Assembly (NCBI GenBank): GCA_964351655.1
Contig: CAYGPD010000013.1
Span: 1-64,000, forward strand
Origin: Hirschia sp964351655
GTDB lineage: Bacteria; Pseudomonadota; Alphaproteobacteria; Caulobacterales; Hyphomonadaceae
Direction: 5' to 3'
DNA length: 64,000 nt
Every line of letters starts with the position of its first letter. Position 1 is the first letter of the stretch. The translations under genes and the position numbers were made by a program. Shown piece by piece: positions 8,242 through 16,470 of the stretch. A model generated the notes under the pieces. The model was not told where the DNA came from. It was given only the letters and a program-made list of their open reading frames with translations, and made no database searches.

Positions 8242-8787
8242 TTGACTAACAACCCATTACCTCAAAGCACAATCCGTCTGTGTTCCATATGTAAATGGAT
8301 CACTTTAGCTGGATGCGTCTTACTTGTGATCCAACTTGTTTTTGGCGGTGGATTGAATGAAATCGTCAATCTTCATTGGAATATGCTATCCGCTGAAATC
8401 CGTGAAAACACGCAATATAGCACGGCGAAAAAAATACTCGTTTTTTCAGTCGCAGCTCTGAATTATATTGGAATGCTACTTCTTGCGGGTGCGATATGGC
8501 GGATATTCCACACACTTGAAACACACGGCCCTTTTTCAACCGAAGCATCAAACGCGTTCAAATTTATGGGATTTAGCGTATTTGTAATGGCAGCAATAAG
8601 TATCATTCTGCCAACCCTTATGGGGCTAGCTATCACCTTAAATAACCCACCACGTATGCATGTCCTCACCATTCAGCTATCAGCTGGACCTATCTCCATG
8701 CTTCTTGTGGGAATTGTTTTGCGGATTTTGGGTGGCACGATGCTGCAAGCAGCAAAAATCGATGAAGAGAATAGGCAGTTTATCTAA
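8242..8787 (+). CDS. DUF2975-family membrane protein
   Basis: The 181-residue protein has four hydrophobic segments (starting near WITLAGCVLLVIQLVF, ILVFSVAALNYIGMLLLAGA, FMGFSVFVMAAISIILPTL and ISMLLVGIVLRILGG). It matches the DUF2975 layout, whose members are usually encoded next to a small YozG-like HTH regulator, as here. The start codon is TTG at 8242 with GGAAGTG 6 nt before it. Its stop overlaps the start of the HTH gene by one base (TAATG), so the two are translationally coupled. Function is unknown; the inner membrane is the likely location. Confidence 0.78.
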   Translation: MTNNPLPQSTIRLCSICKWITLAGCVLLVIQLVFGGGLNEIVNLHWNMLSAEIRENTQYSTAKKILVFSVAALNYIGMLLLAGAIWRIFHTLETHGPFSTEASNAFKFMGFSVFVMAAISIILPTLMGLAITLNNPPRMHVLTIQLSAGPISMLLVGIVLRILGGTMLQAAKIDEENRQFI

Positions 8788-8987
8788 TGCCTATAGTCGT
8801 CAGATTGGATGTCATGCTTGCGCTAAGGAAGATGAAATCAAAAGACCTCGCGCAGGAAATCGGTATCTCAGAACAAAACCTTTCCCTGCTACGACAAGGA
8901 AAGGTTAAAGGCGTTCGCTTTGAAACGCTCGATAAAATCTGTGAGGTTCTTGACTGCAAACCCGGAGATATTATCGACCGTGAGTAG
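8787..8987 (+). CDS. Small HTH regulator, YozG/Cro-CI type
   Basis: The 66-residue protein consists almost only of an XRE-type helix-turn-helix (MKSKDLAQEIGISEQNLSLL), followed by the family tail FETLDKICEVLDCKPGDII. It is translationally coupled to the upstream DUF2975 gene (TAATG overlap). By analogy with YoaS/YozG pairs it probably represses its own operon, and the DUF2975 protein may modulate it at the membrane. That coupling is inferred. Confidence 0.85.
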   Translation: MPIVVRLDVMLALRKMKSKDLAQEIGISEQNLSLLRQGKVKGVRFETLDKICEVLDCKPGDIIDRE

Positions 8988-8993
8988 GTAAAA

Positions 8994-9452
8994 CTATGCG
9001 ATGTGCGCGCGTAGCATCCAAGCTGCTTTTTCGCTGGCAGCTGCGCGTTGCGTCATGAGGTCGGCCGTTGCGTCATCATCTTTCTCGCCAGCCAATTTCA
9101 ATGCATCACGCGCCGCACGCACAACAGTTTCATTGTCAGCGACCAGATTCGCGATCATCTCGTTTGCTTTAGGCACGACAGCATCTTGTTTGATACCTGA
9201 ACGGCTATAGATCTCACTTACCGCTGGCGCGTATAAACCAAGCGACCGGATACGCTCAGCAATTTCATCCAAAGCAGCCCACAATTCAGTATATTGTAGC
9301 TCAAACATCGCGTGGTAAGCTGAAAACTGCGGCCCCTCCACATTCCAGTGGTAATTGTGTGTTTTCATGTAAAGCGCATATGTATCAGCGAGCACTTGGC
9401 TCAATGCATCCGCAATTGCTTCGCGGTCGGTTTTTGAAATTCCAATGTCCAT
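8994..9452 (-). CDS. dps: Dps-family ferroxidase / DNA-protection protein
   Basis: Dps forms dodecamers that oxidise Fe(II) with hydrogen peroxide, store iron and protect DNA. The 152-residue protein shows the ferritin-like four-helix pattern and the inter-subunit ferroxidase residues: His in MKTHNYHWNVEGPQF (about residues 31-45), His in SAYHAMFELQYTELW, and Asp/Glu in WAALDEIAERIRSLG. It lacks a long basic N-terminal tail, so non-specific DNA binding is uncertain. AAGGAGATCATT precedes the ATG. An Irr-type (ICE) box sits 25-39 nt upstream of the start, suggesting iron/haem-dependent control. Confidence 0.94.
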   Translation of the reverse strand: MDIGISKTDREAIADALSQVLADTYALYMKTHNYHWNVEGPQFSAYHAMFELQYTELWAALDEIAERIRSLGLYAPAVSEIYSRSGIKQDAVVPKANEMIANLVADNETVVRAARDALKLAGEKDDDATADLMTQRAAASEKAAWMLRAHIA

Positions 9453-9476
9453 AATGATCTCCTTGAAATATCTAAA

Positions 9477-9491
9477 TTAGAACTATTCTAA
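9477..9491 (-). promoter_or_regulatory. Irr-type (ICE) box upstream of dps
   Basis: TTAGAACTATTCTAA is a perfect inverted repeat (TTAGAA, 3-nt spacer, TTCTAA), flanked by A/T pairs. It closely matches the iron control element recognised by Irr in Rhizobiales and Rhodobacterales (TTTAGAA-N3-TTCTAAA). It lies just upstream of the dps ribosome-binding site, where a bound repressor would block transcription. Whether this organism encodes Irr cannot be told here. Confidence 0.6.
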
Positions 9492-9542
9492 ATTGGGTAT
9501 TCCGTATCTTAATTCAAGTCTACTCAGCAAGTTATTCAAGAT

Positions 9543-9887
9543 TTATTGCTCAAGCGGCAAATGCATCGCCACAGCTAGCTCATTTCCTGCTGGATCAAGA
9601 AAATGGAACCTACGCCCACCGGGAAACTCATGACGTTCAGTAATTACGCCCCCTGCCTGAACAACGACTTTCTCCGTCTCAGCAGTATTTTCTGAAAGCA
9701 GAATAACCAATGCTCCACCGCGAGGAGGCCGTTCTTCTGATTTCAGAAAACCACCTTCAATTCCCGCATTGGAAAACGCAAGATACTCCTCACCCCATTC
9801 TTCAAATGTCCACCCAAATGCTGAACCATAAAAAGCTTTAATAACACCAAAATCAGCTGCTCGAAATTCCACATAATAAATGTTCAT
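9543..9887 (-). CDS. VOC-superfamily (glyoxalase/bleomycin-resistance-like) protein
   Basis: The 114-residue single-domain protein has the vicinal-oxygen-chelate fold pattern. It shows an N-terminal half (MNIYYVEFRAADFGVIKAFY) and a C-terminal FHFLDPAGNELAVAM, where the Glu is a usual metal ligand. It resembles the small VOC proteins often found beside ECF sigma factors and YciI proteins, and the two neighbouring genes upstream on the same strand are exactly these. AGGAAAT precedes the ATG. Substrate is unknown. Confidence 0.85.
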   Translation of the reverse strand: MNIYYVEFRAADFGVIKAFYGSAFGWTFEEWGEEYLAFSNAGIEGGFLKSEERPPRGGALVILLSENTAETEKVVVQAGGVITERHEFPGGRRFHFLDPAGNELAVAMHLPLEQ

Positions 9888-9985
9888 GATATTTCCTAGT
9901 TTTGTTTTTGATTTGATCTTTTAAATGTTTACCATAGTCGAGAGTTTTTCACAGCCTGTTTAACCTAATACCAATGACAAAATGC

Positions 9986-11269
9986 CTATTTGCGATCCAC
10001 ACTTTTATCTGTGCTCACACTTTTTAGTCGTGAAATCTTATCATTGATAAACGCACTTTCTACGACATTATCGCCCAACGAGACGACTTGTTCCAATAAT
10101 AAAATGGCACTTCCAATATTCCCATAGCGTTCTAAAAAATCAGCTTTTGCAAGCAAGAAAGCAGCACTTTTGTTAAATGCGACATCGTCTTCTAATGAAG
10201 CAATCATTCCAATAGCTGCCTCTACCGACACAGAATAAGAAACAGCTACTGCGTGATTGATCCGAACAATAGCTGTTGGCTGCATTTGGTAAAGCAATGC
10301 GTACAAGCTACTAATCTGGGGCCAATCAGTCGCGTCCCAATCCACCGCAGCGACATGCAACGCGCTGATACACGCTTGCAACTGATATGGACCTACCGCT
10401 CCCTTCGCTAAAGCTTGCTTGATAATTTGATTGCCTTCTTGTGCTTTATTTTGATCCCAAAGGCTGCGGTCTTGGTGTTCAAGCGCCACCATGCACCCCC
10501 GCTTATCAAGCCGTGCATAGCGGCGCGCGTCATGTAGCAATAGAAGTGCGTGTAAACCCAAGACTTCAGCTTCCTCTGGAAGCAATTGCATCAATATCCT
10601 AGATAAACGTATCGCCTCATTGATAAGATCAATCCGCGTAAGGTCTTCCCCAGAACTCGCAGCATATCCTTCATTGAATATCAAATATATCACTGCCAAC
10701 ACCCCCCGTAAGCGTGACGGCATCATATTCTGATCTGGAATTTTATAAGGGATACCGGCCAGTTTTATTTTCTTTTTTGCGCGAACTAGACGCTGCGCCA
10801 TCGCAGTCGGTGTGTCCAAATATGCACGCGCAATCTCGTGGGTTTTCAATCCGCCAATCGTGCGCAATGTCAGCGCAACTCGCGTTTTCTCATCGAGCGC
10901 AGGGTGACAGCATGTGAAGATCATCTCTAAGCGCTCATCCGGAATAGAAAAAGCTAAATCAACATCATCTACATTGCGGGCTGCCAACTCGGCTAAATAT
11001 CCAATATCATCCTGTTTATTATTGAAATTATTTAATCGACGTAGACGATCAATTGCTTTGCGATGTGATGTGGTGATCAACCACGCTGCTGGTGATTTTG
11101 GTATGCCCTTCTCGGGCCAAGTTTTAAGCGCAGCCTCAACAGCATCTTGCAAAACGTCTTCTGCAAGCTGAAAATCGCCAACATTCTTGACGATGCAAGC
11201 CAGTATGCGCCCCCACTCCTCCCTGACAATTCTATCAATTGTTTGCTCAAGAGAATATGGGGGCAGCAT
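9986..11269 (-). CDS. ECF42-type RNA polymerase sigma factor with C-terminal extension
   Basis: The 427-residue protein has sigma region 2 (about residues 8-75, ILACIVKNVGDFQLAEDVLQ) and region 4 (about residues 105-160, TLRTIGGLKTHEIARAYL, with ERLEMIFTCCHPAL before it). A long C-terminal helical DUF6596/TPR-like extension of about 240 residues follows. This is the architecture of the ECF42 group, which has no anti-sigma factor and is linked to DGPF/YciI proteins. A YciI gene lies 10 nt upstream in the same orientation, which supports the assignment. The extension is thought to be needed for activity in this group. Confidence 0.9.
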   Translation of the reverse strand: MLPPYSLEQTIDRIVREEWGRILACIVKNVGDFQLAEDVLQDAVEAALKTWPEKGIPKSPAAWLITTSHRKAIDRLRRLNNFNNKQDDIGYLAELAARNVDDVDLAFSIPDERLEMIFTCCHPALDEKTRVALTLRTIGGLKTHEIARAYLDTPTAMAQRLVRAKKKIKLAGIPYKIPDQNMMPSRLRGVLAVIYLIFNEGYAASSGEDLTRIDLINEAIRLSRILMQLLPEEAEVLGLHALLLLHDARRYARLDKRGCMVALEHQDRSLWDQNKAQEGNQIIKQALAKGAVGPYQLQACISALHVAAVDWDATDWPQISSLYALLYQMQPTAIVRINHAVAVSYSVSVEAAIGMIASLEDDVAFNKSAAFLLAKADFLERYGNIGSAILLLEQVVSLGDNVVESAFINDKISRLKSVSTDKSVDRK

Positions 11270-11279
11270 AAAAATCTAC

Positions 11280-11630
11280 CTATTCAAAAGTCATGATTGG
11301 CCGCACTTCAACACGTCCATATTTGGCAGTCGGAATTTTTGCTGCATAGGACAATGCTTCATCCAAATCTTTGCAATCAAGAAGATAATAGCCACCCAAT
11401 TGCTCTTTCGTTTCAGCAAATGGTCCATCCATGATTTCAACCTTACCATTTTCCGTAGTCACAGTGCTCGCAGTAGCAACGGGTTGCAGCGCCTCACCGC
11501 CCTTGAATACACCCTTCTCAACGCACATTGCTGTAAAGGCTTCATATTCTTGAATATAAGCACCGAAAGCTTCTGTGCCTGGCTGTGGGTCTTTACCTTC
11601 AGTTCCATATATCAAACATAAAAATTGCAT
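11280..11630 (-). CDS. YciI/DGPF-domain protein, ECF42 partner
   Basis: The 116-residue YCII-domain protein has the diagnostic DGPFAETKEQLGGYYLLD segment (about residues 68-85), including the DGPF motif, and a C-terminal VEVRPIM. Such proteins are the conserved neighbours and regulon members of ECF42 sigma factors. Here the sigma gene follows 10 nt downstream, so they form an operon. The biochemical role is unsettled; a dimeric alpha-beta barrel enzyme-like fold is known for the family. Confidence 0.92.
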   Translation of the reverse strand: MQFLCLIYGTEGKDPQPGTEAFGAYIQEYEAFTAMCVEKGVFKGGEALQPVATASTVTTENGKVEIMDGPFAETKEQLGGYYLLDCKDLDEALSYAAKIPTAKYGRVEVRPIMTFE

Positions 11631-11732
11631 CTTTAGTCCCTCTCAATTGCGCAAAGCTACCATAGCCTTACACTCACAAGACGAACGCCGAATGTCAAAA
11701 TCGACATTCTAGTAAAAAAATAGAGATTTTTC

Positions 11733-12350
11733 TTACTTTGACGCGACTAAGCTCAGCCCAAATCCAATAAATAAGCCACCAATTGTTCGACGCAGATATT
11801 TTAGGCGTTGAGAACTTTGGAAAAAGGGACGGATGTATTCTCCCATATAGGCAATCGCATAATGCACAACAAAGCACATAAATGCATAAGTAAGCGCCAT
11901 GATTGTTGATTGTTCTAACAAACCAGAGTCAGCCTGCATAAAAGCCGGAAACATTGCGCCCATAATCACAATAGCTTTAGGGTTGGTAATGCTAAGAATA
12001 AAGGATGCACGAAACAGGCTCATATCACTAGGTGCAGGTGCGCCTTCTTCAGTGCCCGCAAAACTTCCCTTTGCGCGCCATGATTTCACACCCAGCCATA
12101 TCAAATATATCGCGCCGACTATTTTCAGCGCTGTAAACGCCATTGAAGACACATGCATCAAGCTGCCTAACCCAAGGCCAATGCACAAACCAAGCACGAC
12201 CAGTCCAACCGCATTGCCAGTCCCCGACACGATAGCAGCATGGCGACCATAGCGAATGACATTGGATACCGTTAGAAACACAGCCGGCCCAGGGCTTACC
12301 CCCGCCATAAAGCACAAAAATGCTAGCACAGCCCAAGACTCAAACGCCAT
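11733..12350 (-). CDS. LysE/RhtB-family amino-acid exporter
   Basis: The 205-residue inner-membrane protein of the LysE superfamily exports amino acids or derivatives. The N-terminal signature FMAGVSPGPAVFLTVSNVIRYG (key residues SPGPA) is typical. Six hydrophobic segments are visible, with the central SFILSITNPKAIVIMGAMFP containing the conserved NPK. Length is normal. The exported compound cannot be predicted. The ATG at 12350 begins MAFESWAVLAFLCF. Confidence 0.92.
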   Translation of the reverse strand: MAFESWAVLAFLCFMAGVSPGPAVFLTVSNVIRYGRHAAIVSGTGNAVGLVVLGLCIGLGLGSLMHVSSMAFTALKIVGAIYLIWLGVKSWRAKGSFAGTEEGAPAPSDMSLFRASFILSITNPKAIVIMGAMFPAFMQADSGLLEQSTIMALTYAFMCFVVHYAIAYMGEYIRPFFQSSQRLKYLRRTIGGLFIGFGLSLVASK

Positions 12351-12435
12351 TTAATCCTCATTAAATCCGCAGGAAACTTGGCTCACCTATACCCGCTAGA
12401 GCATTGAGTCTATCTCAATGCACGTAGCAAGCGCT

Positions 12436-12870
12436 TTAAAGTTCCTGAAAATCTTCAGTGCGCGGAAGAGCCTCGAGTCGATCAATGATAAATTGCGGTG
12501 GTATAGTTGATTTGCGAAGCTTCAAATCCATCCACACAATCATAGACCGCACTTCTGCGCGTAGCTCTCCATCTTCACCATAAAAGCGGTTGACGAAGAT
12601 GTAGCGAGACTTCTTGCTATTGATACCGCCACATTGAAAATCAACGCTGAACTTCTCCAGCATATGCAGCTCTTTGCGATAGCTGATATTATCGTGTAAC
12701 GCGACTGAACCAACGCCCAGCTTCAAAGCTTCTTTATGGCCAAAGCCACCTTCCCCCAAATACAGCATACGACATTGAGAGGCGTAATCGAGATATCCCG
12801 TATTAGCCAAGTGTGCATTGGCATCCATATCACCCCACATCACCTGAAAATCATATTTGGGATTACTCAT
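12436..12870 (-). CDS. Acyl-CoA thioesterase, 4HBT hot-dog fold
   Basis: The 144-residue protein resembles 4-hydroxybenzoyl-CoA thioesterase-like enzymes, which cleave acyl-CoA thioesters. The N-terminal MWGDMDANAHLANTGYLDYA (about residues 11-30) carries the catalytic Asp and the helix start of the hot-dog fold, and DFQCGGINSKKSRYIFVNRFY gives the central strands. The cytoplasmic substrate is unknown. It sits between a LysE exporter and a flavodoxin-like gene on the same strand, but spacings of 85 and 145 nt do not prove an operon. Confidence 0.88.
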   Translation of the reverse strand: MSNPKYDFQVMWGDMDANAHLANTGYLDYASQCRMLYLGEGGFGHKEALKLGVGSVALHDNISYRKELHMLEKFSVDFQCGGINSKKSRYIFVNRFYGEDGELRAEVRSMIVWMDLKLRKSTIPPQFIIDRLEALPRTEDFQEL

Positions 12871-13014
12871 CGATCTGCTCCTAAGTCACCATACACATGC
12901 TGACGCAGTATGTAGGCACTAGACATCGCAACGTCTATGATGACCTAAGGGAAGAACTACACATTTGCCGCATATAGAGAGGCAGCTACGCAGCCTCCCT
13001 TTCCGATATCCCCT

Positions 13015-13746
13015 TTATGGATGCGCGAAACGTTCACCATCCTGCCAGCGCTTCACATTATTCCCGTAGTCAGGCATGCCGGACATTTTCAACATTGCCG
13101 CAAGGTGCATGGCATTCCATGCTGCAAATGTTGTTGTGCGTTTCGTAAATGTATTTTCTAGCCCAGCACCCTCGTCACCAAAAGACTTACCCGGCCCAAC
13201 TTCGCCAATCCATCCTGTATCCGCTTGAGGCGCTATAGTGCAGCCAATGTGATTTAACGCGTATAGAAGCGACATTGAACAATGCTTCACGCCGTCTTCA
13301 TTCCCCGTAACAACCGCCGCACCAACTTTGCCATAGAAAGCATATTGGCCTTGGTCATTCTGCTCAGCACTCATCCCATACAAGCGTTCAATCACCTTCC
13401 GGCACACAGAGCTTTCCTCCCCCAGCCAAATTGGCGTAGCAAGAATGATTATGTTCGCATTGCGTACCTTTTGTGCAAGCTCTGGCCATTCATCTTCAAA
13501 ACCATCATCGCGCATATCCGCTTTGACACCCGGCGCGAGATTATAATCCACGGCTCTCACAATCTCAAAATCAACATTTGCAAACTCAAATATATGCTCC
13601 ATCCGTTTCAGTAAGCGATCCGTGTGAGATGTTTGCGGGGTAGGTTTGAGGGTGCAATTAAACACGACAGCAGATAGTTCGCTGGAACGTATCGTCTCTA
13701 GTTTTGCGTTGGAAAAATCATCATAAGTGATTGTGGCGCTGGCCAT
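13015..13746 (-). CDS. Flavodoxin-family / NADPH-dependent FMN reductase-like protein
   Basis: The 243-residue protein belongs to the flavodoxin-like fold group that binds FMN and reduces quinones, metals or other acceptors. FNCTLKPTPQTSHTDRLLKRM (about residues 30-50) is the phosphate-binding segment, IIILATPIWLGEESSVCRKVIER the second FMN loop, and GKVGAAVVTGNEDGVKH the third. An N-terminal extension of about 25 residues precedes the first strand. AAGGA lies upstream of the ATG. Electron donor and acceptor are unknown. Confidence 0.85.
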   Translation of the reverse strand: MASATITYDDFSNAKLETIRSSELSAVVFNCTLKPTPQTSHTDRLLKRMEHIFEFANVDFEIVRAVDYNLAPGVKADMRDDGFEDEWPELAQKVRNANIIILATPIWLGEESSVCRKVIERLYGMSAEQNDQGQYAFYGKVGAAVVTGNEDGVKHCSMSLLYALNHIGCTIAPQADTGWIGEVGPGKSFGDEGAGLENTFTKRTTTFAAWNAMHLAAMLKMSGMPDYGNNVKRWQDGERFAHP

Positions 13747-13897
13747 GGGGAAATATCCTTATGTCTATTCTACAGGGGTAATCCTTTTGAACGCGACATA
13801 GAGACCAAGGTTCCGGTTTTAATGGGGCATTTCCTTGCTTTTTTAACCAAAAAGAGTCAGGTCGTTGAAATGCCAAGCAAAAGATATGGAATAGATT

Positions 13898-14233
13898 ATG
13901 AGCCAATTGCCACCCTGCCCAAAATGCCAGTCAATCTACACCTATGAAGACGGCGCTTTGCTCATTTGTCCCGAGTGCGCACATGAATGGTCTGCGACAG
14001 CTCAAACAGACGAAAGCGAAAAAATCTACAAGGATGCAAATGGCACTATTTTGCAAAATGGCGACAGCGTAACCGTCATCAAAGACCTTAAAGTCAAAGG
14101 TTCATCGCTCGTTGTAAAAGTTGGCACAAAGGTGAAGTCAATCCGCCTTATCGACGGCGACCACGACATTGACTGCAAAATCGACGGCATCGGCCCCATG
14201 CAGCTCAAAACCCAGTTCGTAAAGAAGGTTTAA
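13898..14233 (+). CDS. yjdM: YjdM/PhnA-like zinc-ribbon protein
   Basis: The 111-residue protein has an N-terminal zinc ribbon (CPKCQSIYTYEDGALLICPEC, about residues 7-27, four Cys) and the PhnA domain (KDANGTILQNGDSVTVIKDL). In E. coli this gene was called phnA but is not needed for phosphonate use, so the neutral name YjdM is preferred. No phosphonate genes are nearby. A bidirectional terminator separates it from the convergent aminotransferase gene. Confidence 0.93.
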   Translation: MSQLPPCPKCQSIYTYEDGALLICPECAHEWSATAQTDESEKIYKDANGTILQNGDSVTVIKDLKVKGSSLVVKVGTKVKSIRLIDGDHDIDCKIDGIGPMQLKTQFVKKV

Positions 14234-14270
14234 GCGGCAAAGCTCAGTCCAAATCAATTTCAACAAAAAA

Positions 14271-14297
14271 GCCGCCTCATTTATGAAGGCGGCTTTT
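14271..14297. terminator. Bidirectional terminator between yjdM and aminotransferase gene
   Basis: A perfect 7-bp stem GCCGCCT/AGGCGGC (14271-14277 with 14287-14293) is flanked by an A-run on the left and a T-run on the right, so it can serve both convergent genes. Confidence 0.85.
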
Positions 14298-14324
14298 CTT
14301 ATTTCTATTTCAGCCCAACAGAGC

Positions 14325-15536
14325 CTATTTCAAACCTGCACAGAAGCGTTTGATGCGGTGTCCTGCTTCTTGCAAAGCTTCTGTTGATGTTGCGTATGAA
14401 ATGCGGAAAGCCGGTGACAATCCAAACGCTTCACCATGCACCACGGCAACCATTTCTTCTTCTAGCAATGCTGCTGCAAAATCTTGGTCAGACTCAATCA
14501 GCTTGCCGCCTTTAGATGTCTTACCAATCGCACCCTCACAGCTTGGGTAAACATAGAATGCGCCTTCAGGTTTTGGACATTTCAAAATACCGGAACAATC
14601 ATTAAGCAGCTCCACCATCATGTCACGGCGCTCAGCAAACACTTTATTGCGCTCAGCGATAAAGTCCTGTGGACCATTTAGCGCTTCCACAGAAGCATAT
14701 TGAGAGATTGAACATGCATTGGATGTTGTCTGTGTCATCACATTCCCCATCGCCTTAATGAGGTCAGCAGGCCCAGCCGCATATCCAATACGCCAACCAG
14801 TCATTGCGTATGATTTAGACACACCATTCATTGTCAAAGTGCGCTCATACAATTCTGGGCAAACCTGCGCGATAGTTGTGAACTCAAACCCATCGTAAAC
14901 GAGGTGCTCATACATATCATCGGTCAACACCCACACGTGCGGGTTTGCGATCAATACTTCTCCCAATGCACGCAATTCTTCACGTGTATAAGCCGCTCCC
15001 GATGGGTTGGACGGCGAGTTAAGAATCAACCATTTCGTTTTAGGTGTAATCGCAGCCGCGAGAGCTTCTGGCTTAAGCTTGTAATTGTCAGACGCTTTTG
15101 CTTCGGCGAACACAGGTGTCGCGCCGCACATGATCGCCATATCAGGGTAAGATACCCAATAAGGTGTCGGAACAACAACTTCATCACCTGGGTTCAGCGT
15201 CGCAGCAAATGCGTTAAAGATGATAGGTTTACCACCCGGTGCAACTGTCACCTGACTTGGTACATAATCAAGTTCATTATCGCGCTTAAACTTTGCACAA
15301 ATTGCCTTTTTAAGCTCAGGGATACCATCCACAGCCGTATATTTTGTGTGACCTGCATTAATCGCAGCAATAGCGGCCGCTTTAATATTGTCCGGCGTAT
15401 CAAAGTCAGGTTCACCTGCGCCAAGGCCAATCACATCATGTCCTGCCGCCTTCAGCTCCCGTGCCTTAGACGTCACAGCAATCGTTGCAGACGGTTTGAC
15501 ACGTTTGAGGGATTCAGAAATTGGTGCGCTTGTCAT
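14325..15536 (-). CDS. Class I aminotransferase, aspartate aminotransferase type
   Basis: The 403-residue PLP enzyme most resembles the AatA-type aspartate/prephenate aminotransferases of alphaproteobacteria. Visible features are GLGAGEPDFDTPDNIKAAA (substrate entry), LNSPSNPSGAAYTREEL, the Tyr in DDMYEHLVYDGF, the PLP lysine in GVSKSYAMTGWRIGYAAG (near residue 240), and the Arg in FRISYATS. Length is normal. It would interconvert aspartate and oxaloacetate, and possibly make arogenate. The exact substrate range is not certain from sequence. Confidence 0.92.
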   Translation of the reverse strand: MTSAPISESLKRVKPSATIAVTSKARELKAAGHDVIGLGAGEPDFDTPDNIKAAAIAAINAGHTKYTAVDGIPELKKAICAKFKRDNELDYVPSQVTVAPGGKPIIFNAFAATLNPGDEVVVPTPYWVSYPDMAIMCGATPVFAEAKASDNYKLKPEALAAAITPKTKWLILNSPSNPSGAAYTREELRALGEVLIANPHVWVLTDDMYEHLVYDGFEFTTIAQVCPELYERTLTMNGVSKSYAMTGWRIGYAAGPADLIKAMGNVMTQTTSNACSISQYASVEALNGPQDFIAERNKVFAERRDMMVELLNDCSGILKCPKPEGAFYVYPSCEGAIGKTSKGGKLIESDQDFAAALLEEEMVAVVHGEAFGLSPAFRISYATSTEALQEAGHRIKRFCAGLK

Positions 15537-15723
15537 GAGAGGTGATCCTTTCGCGGCTCACAGTGTAGGAGAGTTCATCTCCAAAAGGGTCTGGAAATTA
15601 AGGCTCTTCCATTTCACACCGAGGCGCACATGAAAAGACACTTCTGTGTCACACAGAGGTGTTTTATTCCCTTTTTTACATGAAATCATCGTTAGGTTAG
15701 GTCAAACACTGCAAATTGACCGC

Positions 15724-16254
15724 TTAGCCCAGCATTTCGCCGCCATCTTCTTCATCACGTGGCACAGGTGCTTCGCGGCGACGCTCTTTACCTGTCCAGC
15801 GTCCACCATCTTTTCGGCGACGATCTGGCCCGTAGTAAAAGGCGGTTTTCACAAACTGACGACGATTATTTACAACTGCAGCCAACTTCTTCCAAGCTTG
15901 GTCTGCTGACACTGGTTTTGCCAGCACCTCATCAACACCAGAATCAACCAATAACTTCAAAACAGAACGGCGCGTATCAGCAGTACATGCAATAACTGGC
16001 ACGTGTTGAGATGGACTATCGGGAGCCCGGCGCAACATTCCAACAAACTCTGCCCCCGTCAAACCATCAAGGTGATGGTCAACGATAATTGCGTCAATAT
16101 CTTTATCGCCAACTTGCTTAAACGCATCTTCTGCATTGTCAGCTTCGTGCACTGTTCGAATACCAAACGCCAACAATATACCGCGCCACAACAAACGCAT
16201 GTTGCGGTGGTCATCCAAAACAAGAATAGAAATATTCGCTAGTTTATTGGCCAC
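15724..16254 (-). CDS. Single-domain response regulator with GPDRRR tail, copy A
   Basis: The 176-residue protein has a full receiver domain (residues about 8-125). It keeps the acidic pair D14-D15, the phospho-acceptor D59 (in IIVDHHLDG), the Thr in IACTAD and the Lys in LAKPVS. A basic tail holds the motif YYGPDRRRKDGG and a second KERRR. No output domain is present. It is a paralogue of the next gene upstream, with the same tail motif. Single-domain regulators commonly relay phosphate or act on the flagellar motor. The cognate kinase is not in the window. Confidence 0.88.
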   Translation of the reverse strand: MANKLANISILVLDDHRNMRLLWRGILLAFGIRTVHEADNAEDAFKQVGDKDIDAIIVDHHLDGLTGAEFVGMLRRAPDSPSQHVPVIACTADTRRSVLKLLVDSGVDEVLAKPVSADQAWKKLAAVVNNRRQFVKTAFYYGPDRRRKDGGRWTGKERRREAPVPRDEEDGGEMLG

Positions 16255-16470
16255 AATGGTATCTCGATGTTACTCGGTATTATCAATACTAAAATAAGTT
16301 TAGGTATTAGCGCCTAATCTTTATTAATAAACAATGTGCTTCGGGAAGCAAAAGTTATTTTCTAGCACACATATTTTAGACTTTCTCAAAACCACGACAA
16401 GTTTCATCAAACACTCAATAAAGAGGAAGCGCAAAAGCTGGTTCAATTTTTAAGAAGTTACAGTCTAATT

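Noticed and set aside
13282..13614. Open frame antisense to the flavodoxin-like gene.
   Set aside because: It overlaps a conserved gene entirely and no start signal is present.
14904..15545. Long open frame antisense to the aminotransferase gene (213 codons).
   Set aside because: It lies fully opposite a well-supported class I aminotransferase, is rich in Cys/Arg/His in a pattern typical of a reversed coding strand, and has no ribosome site.
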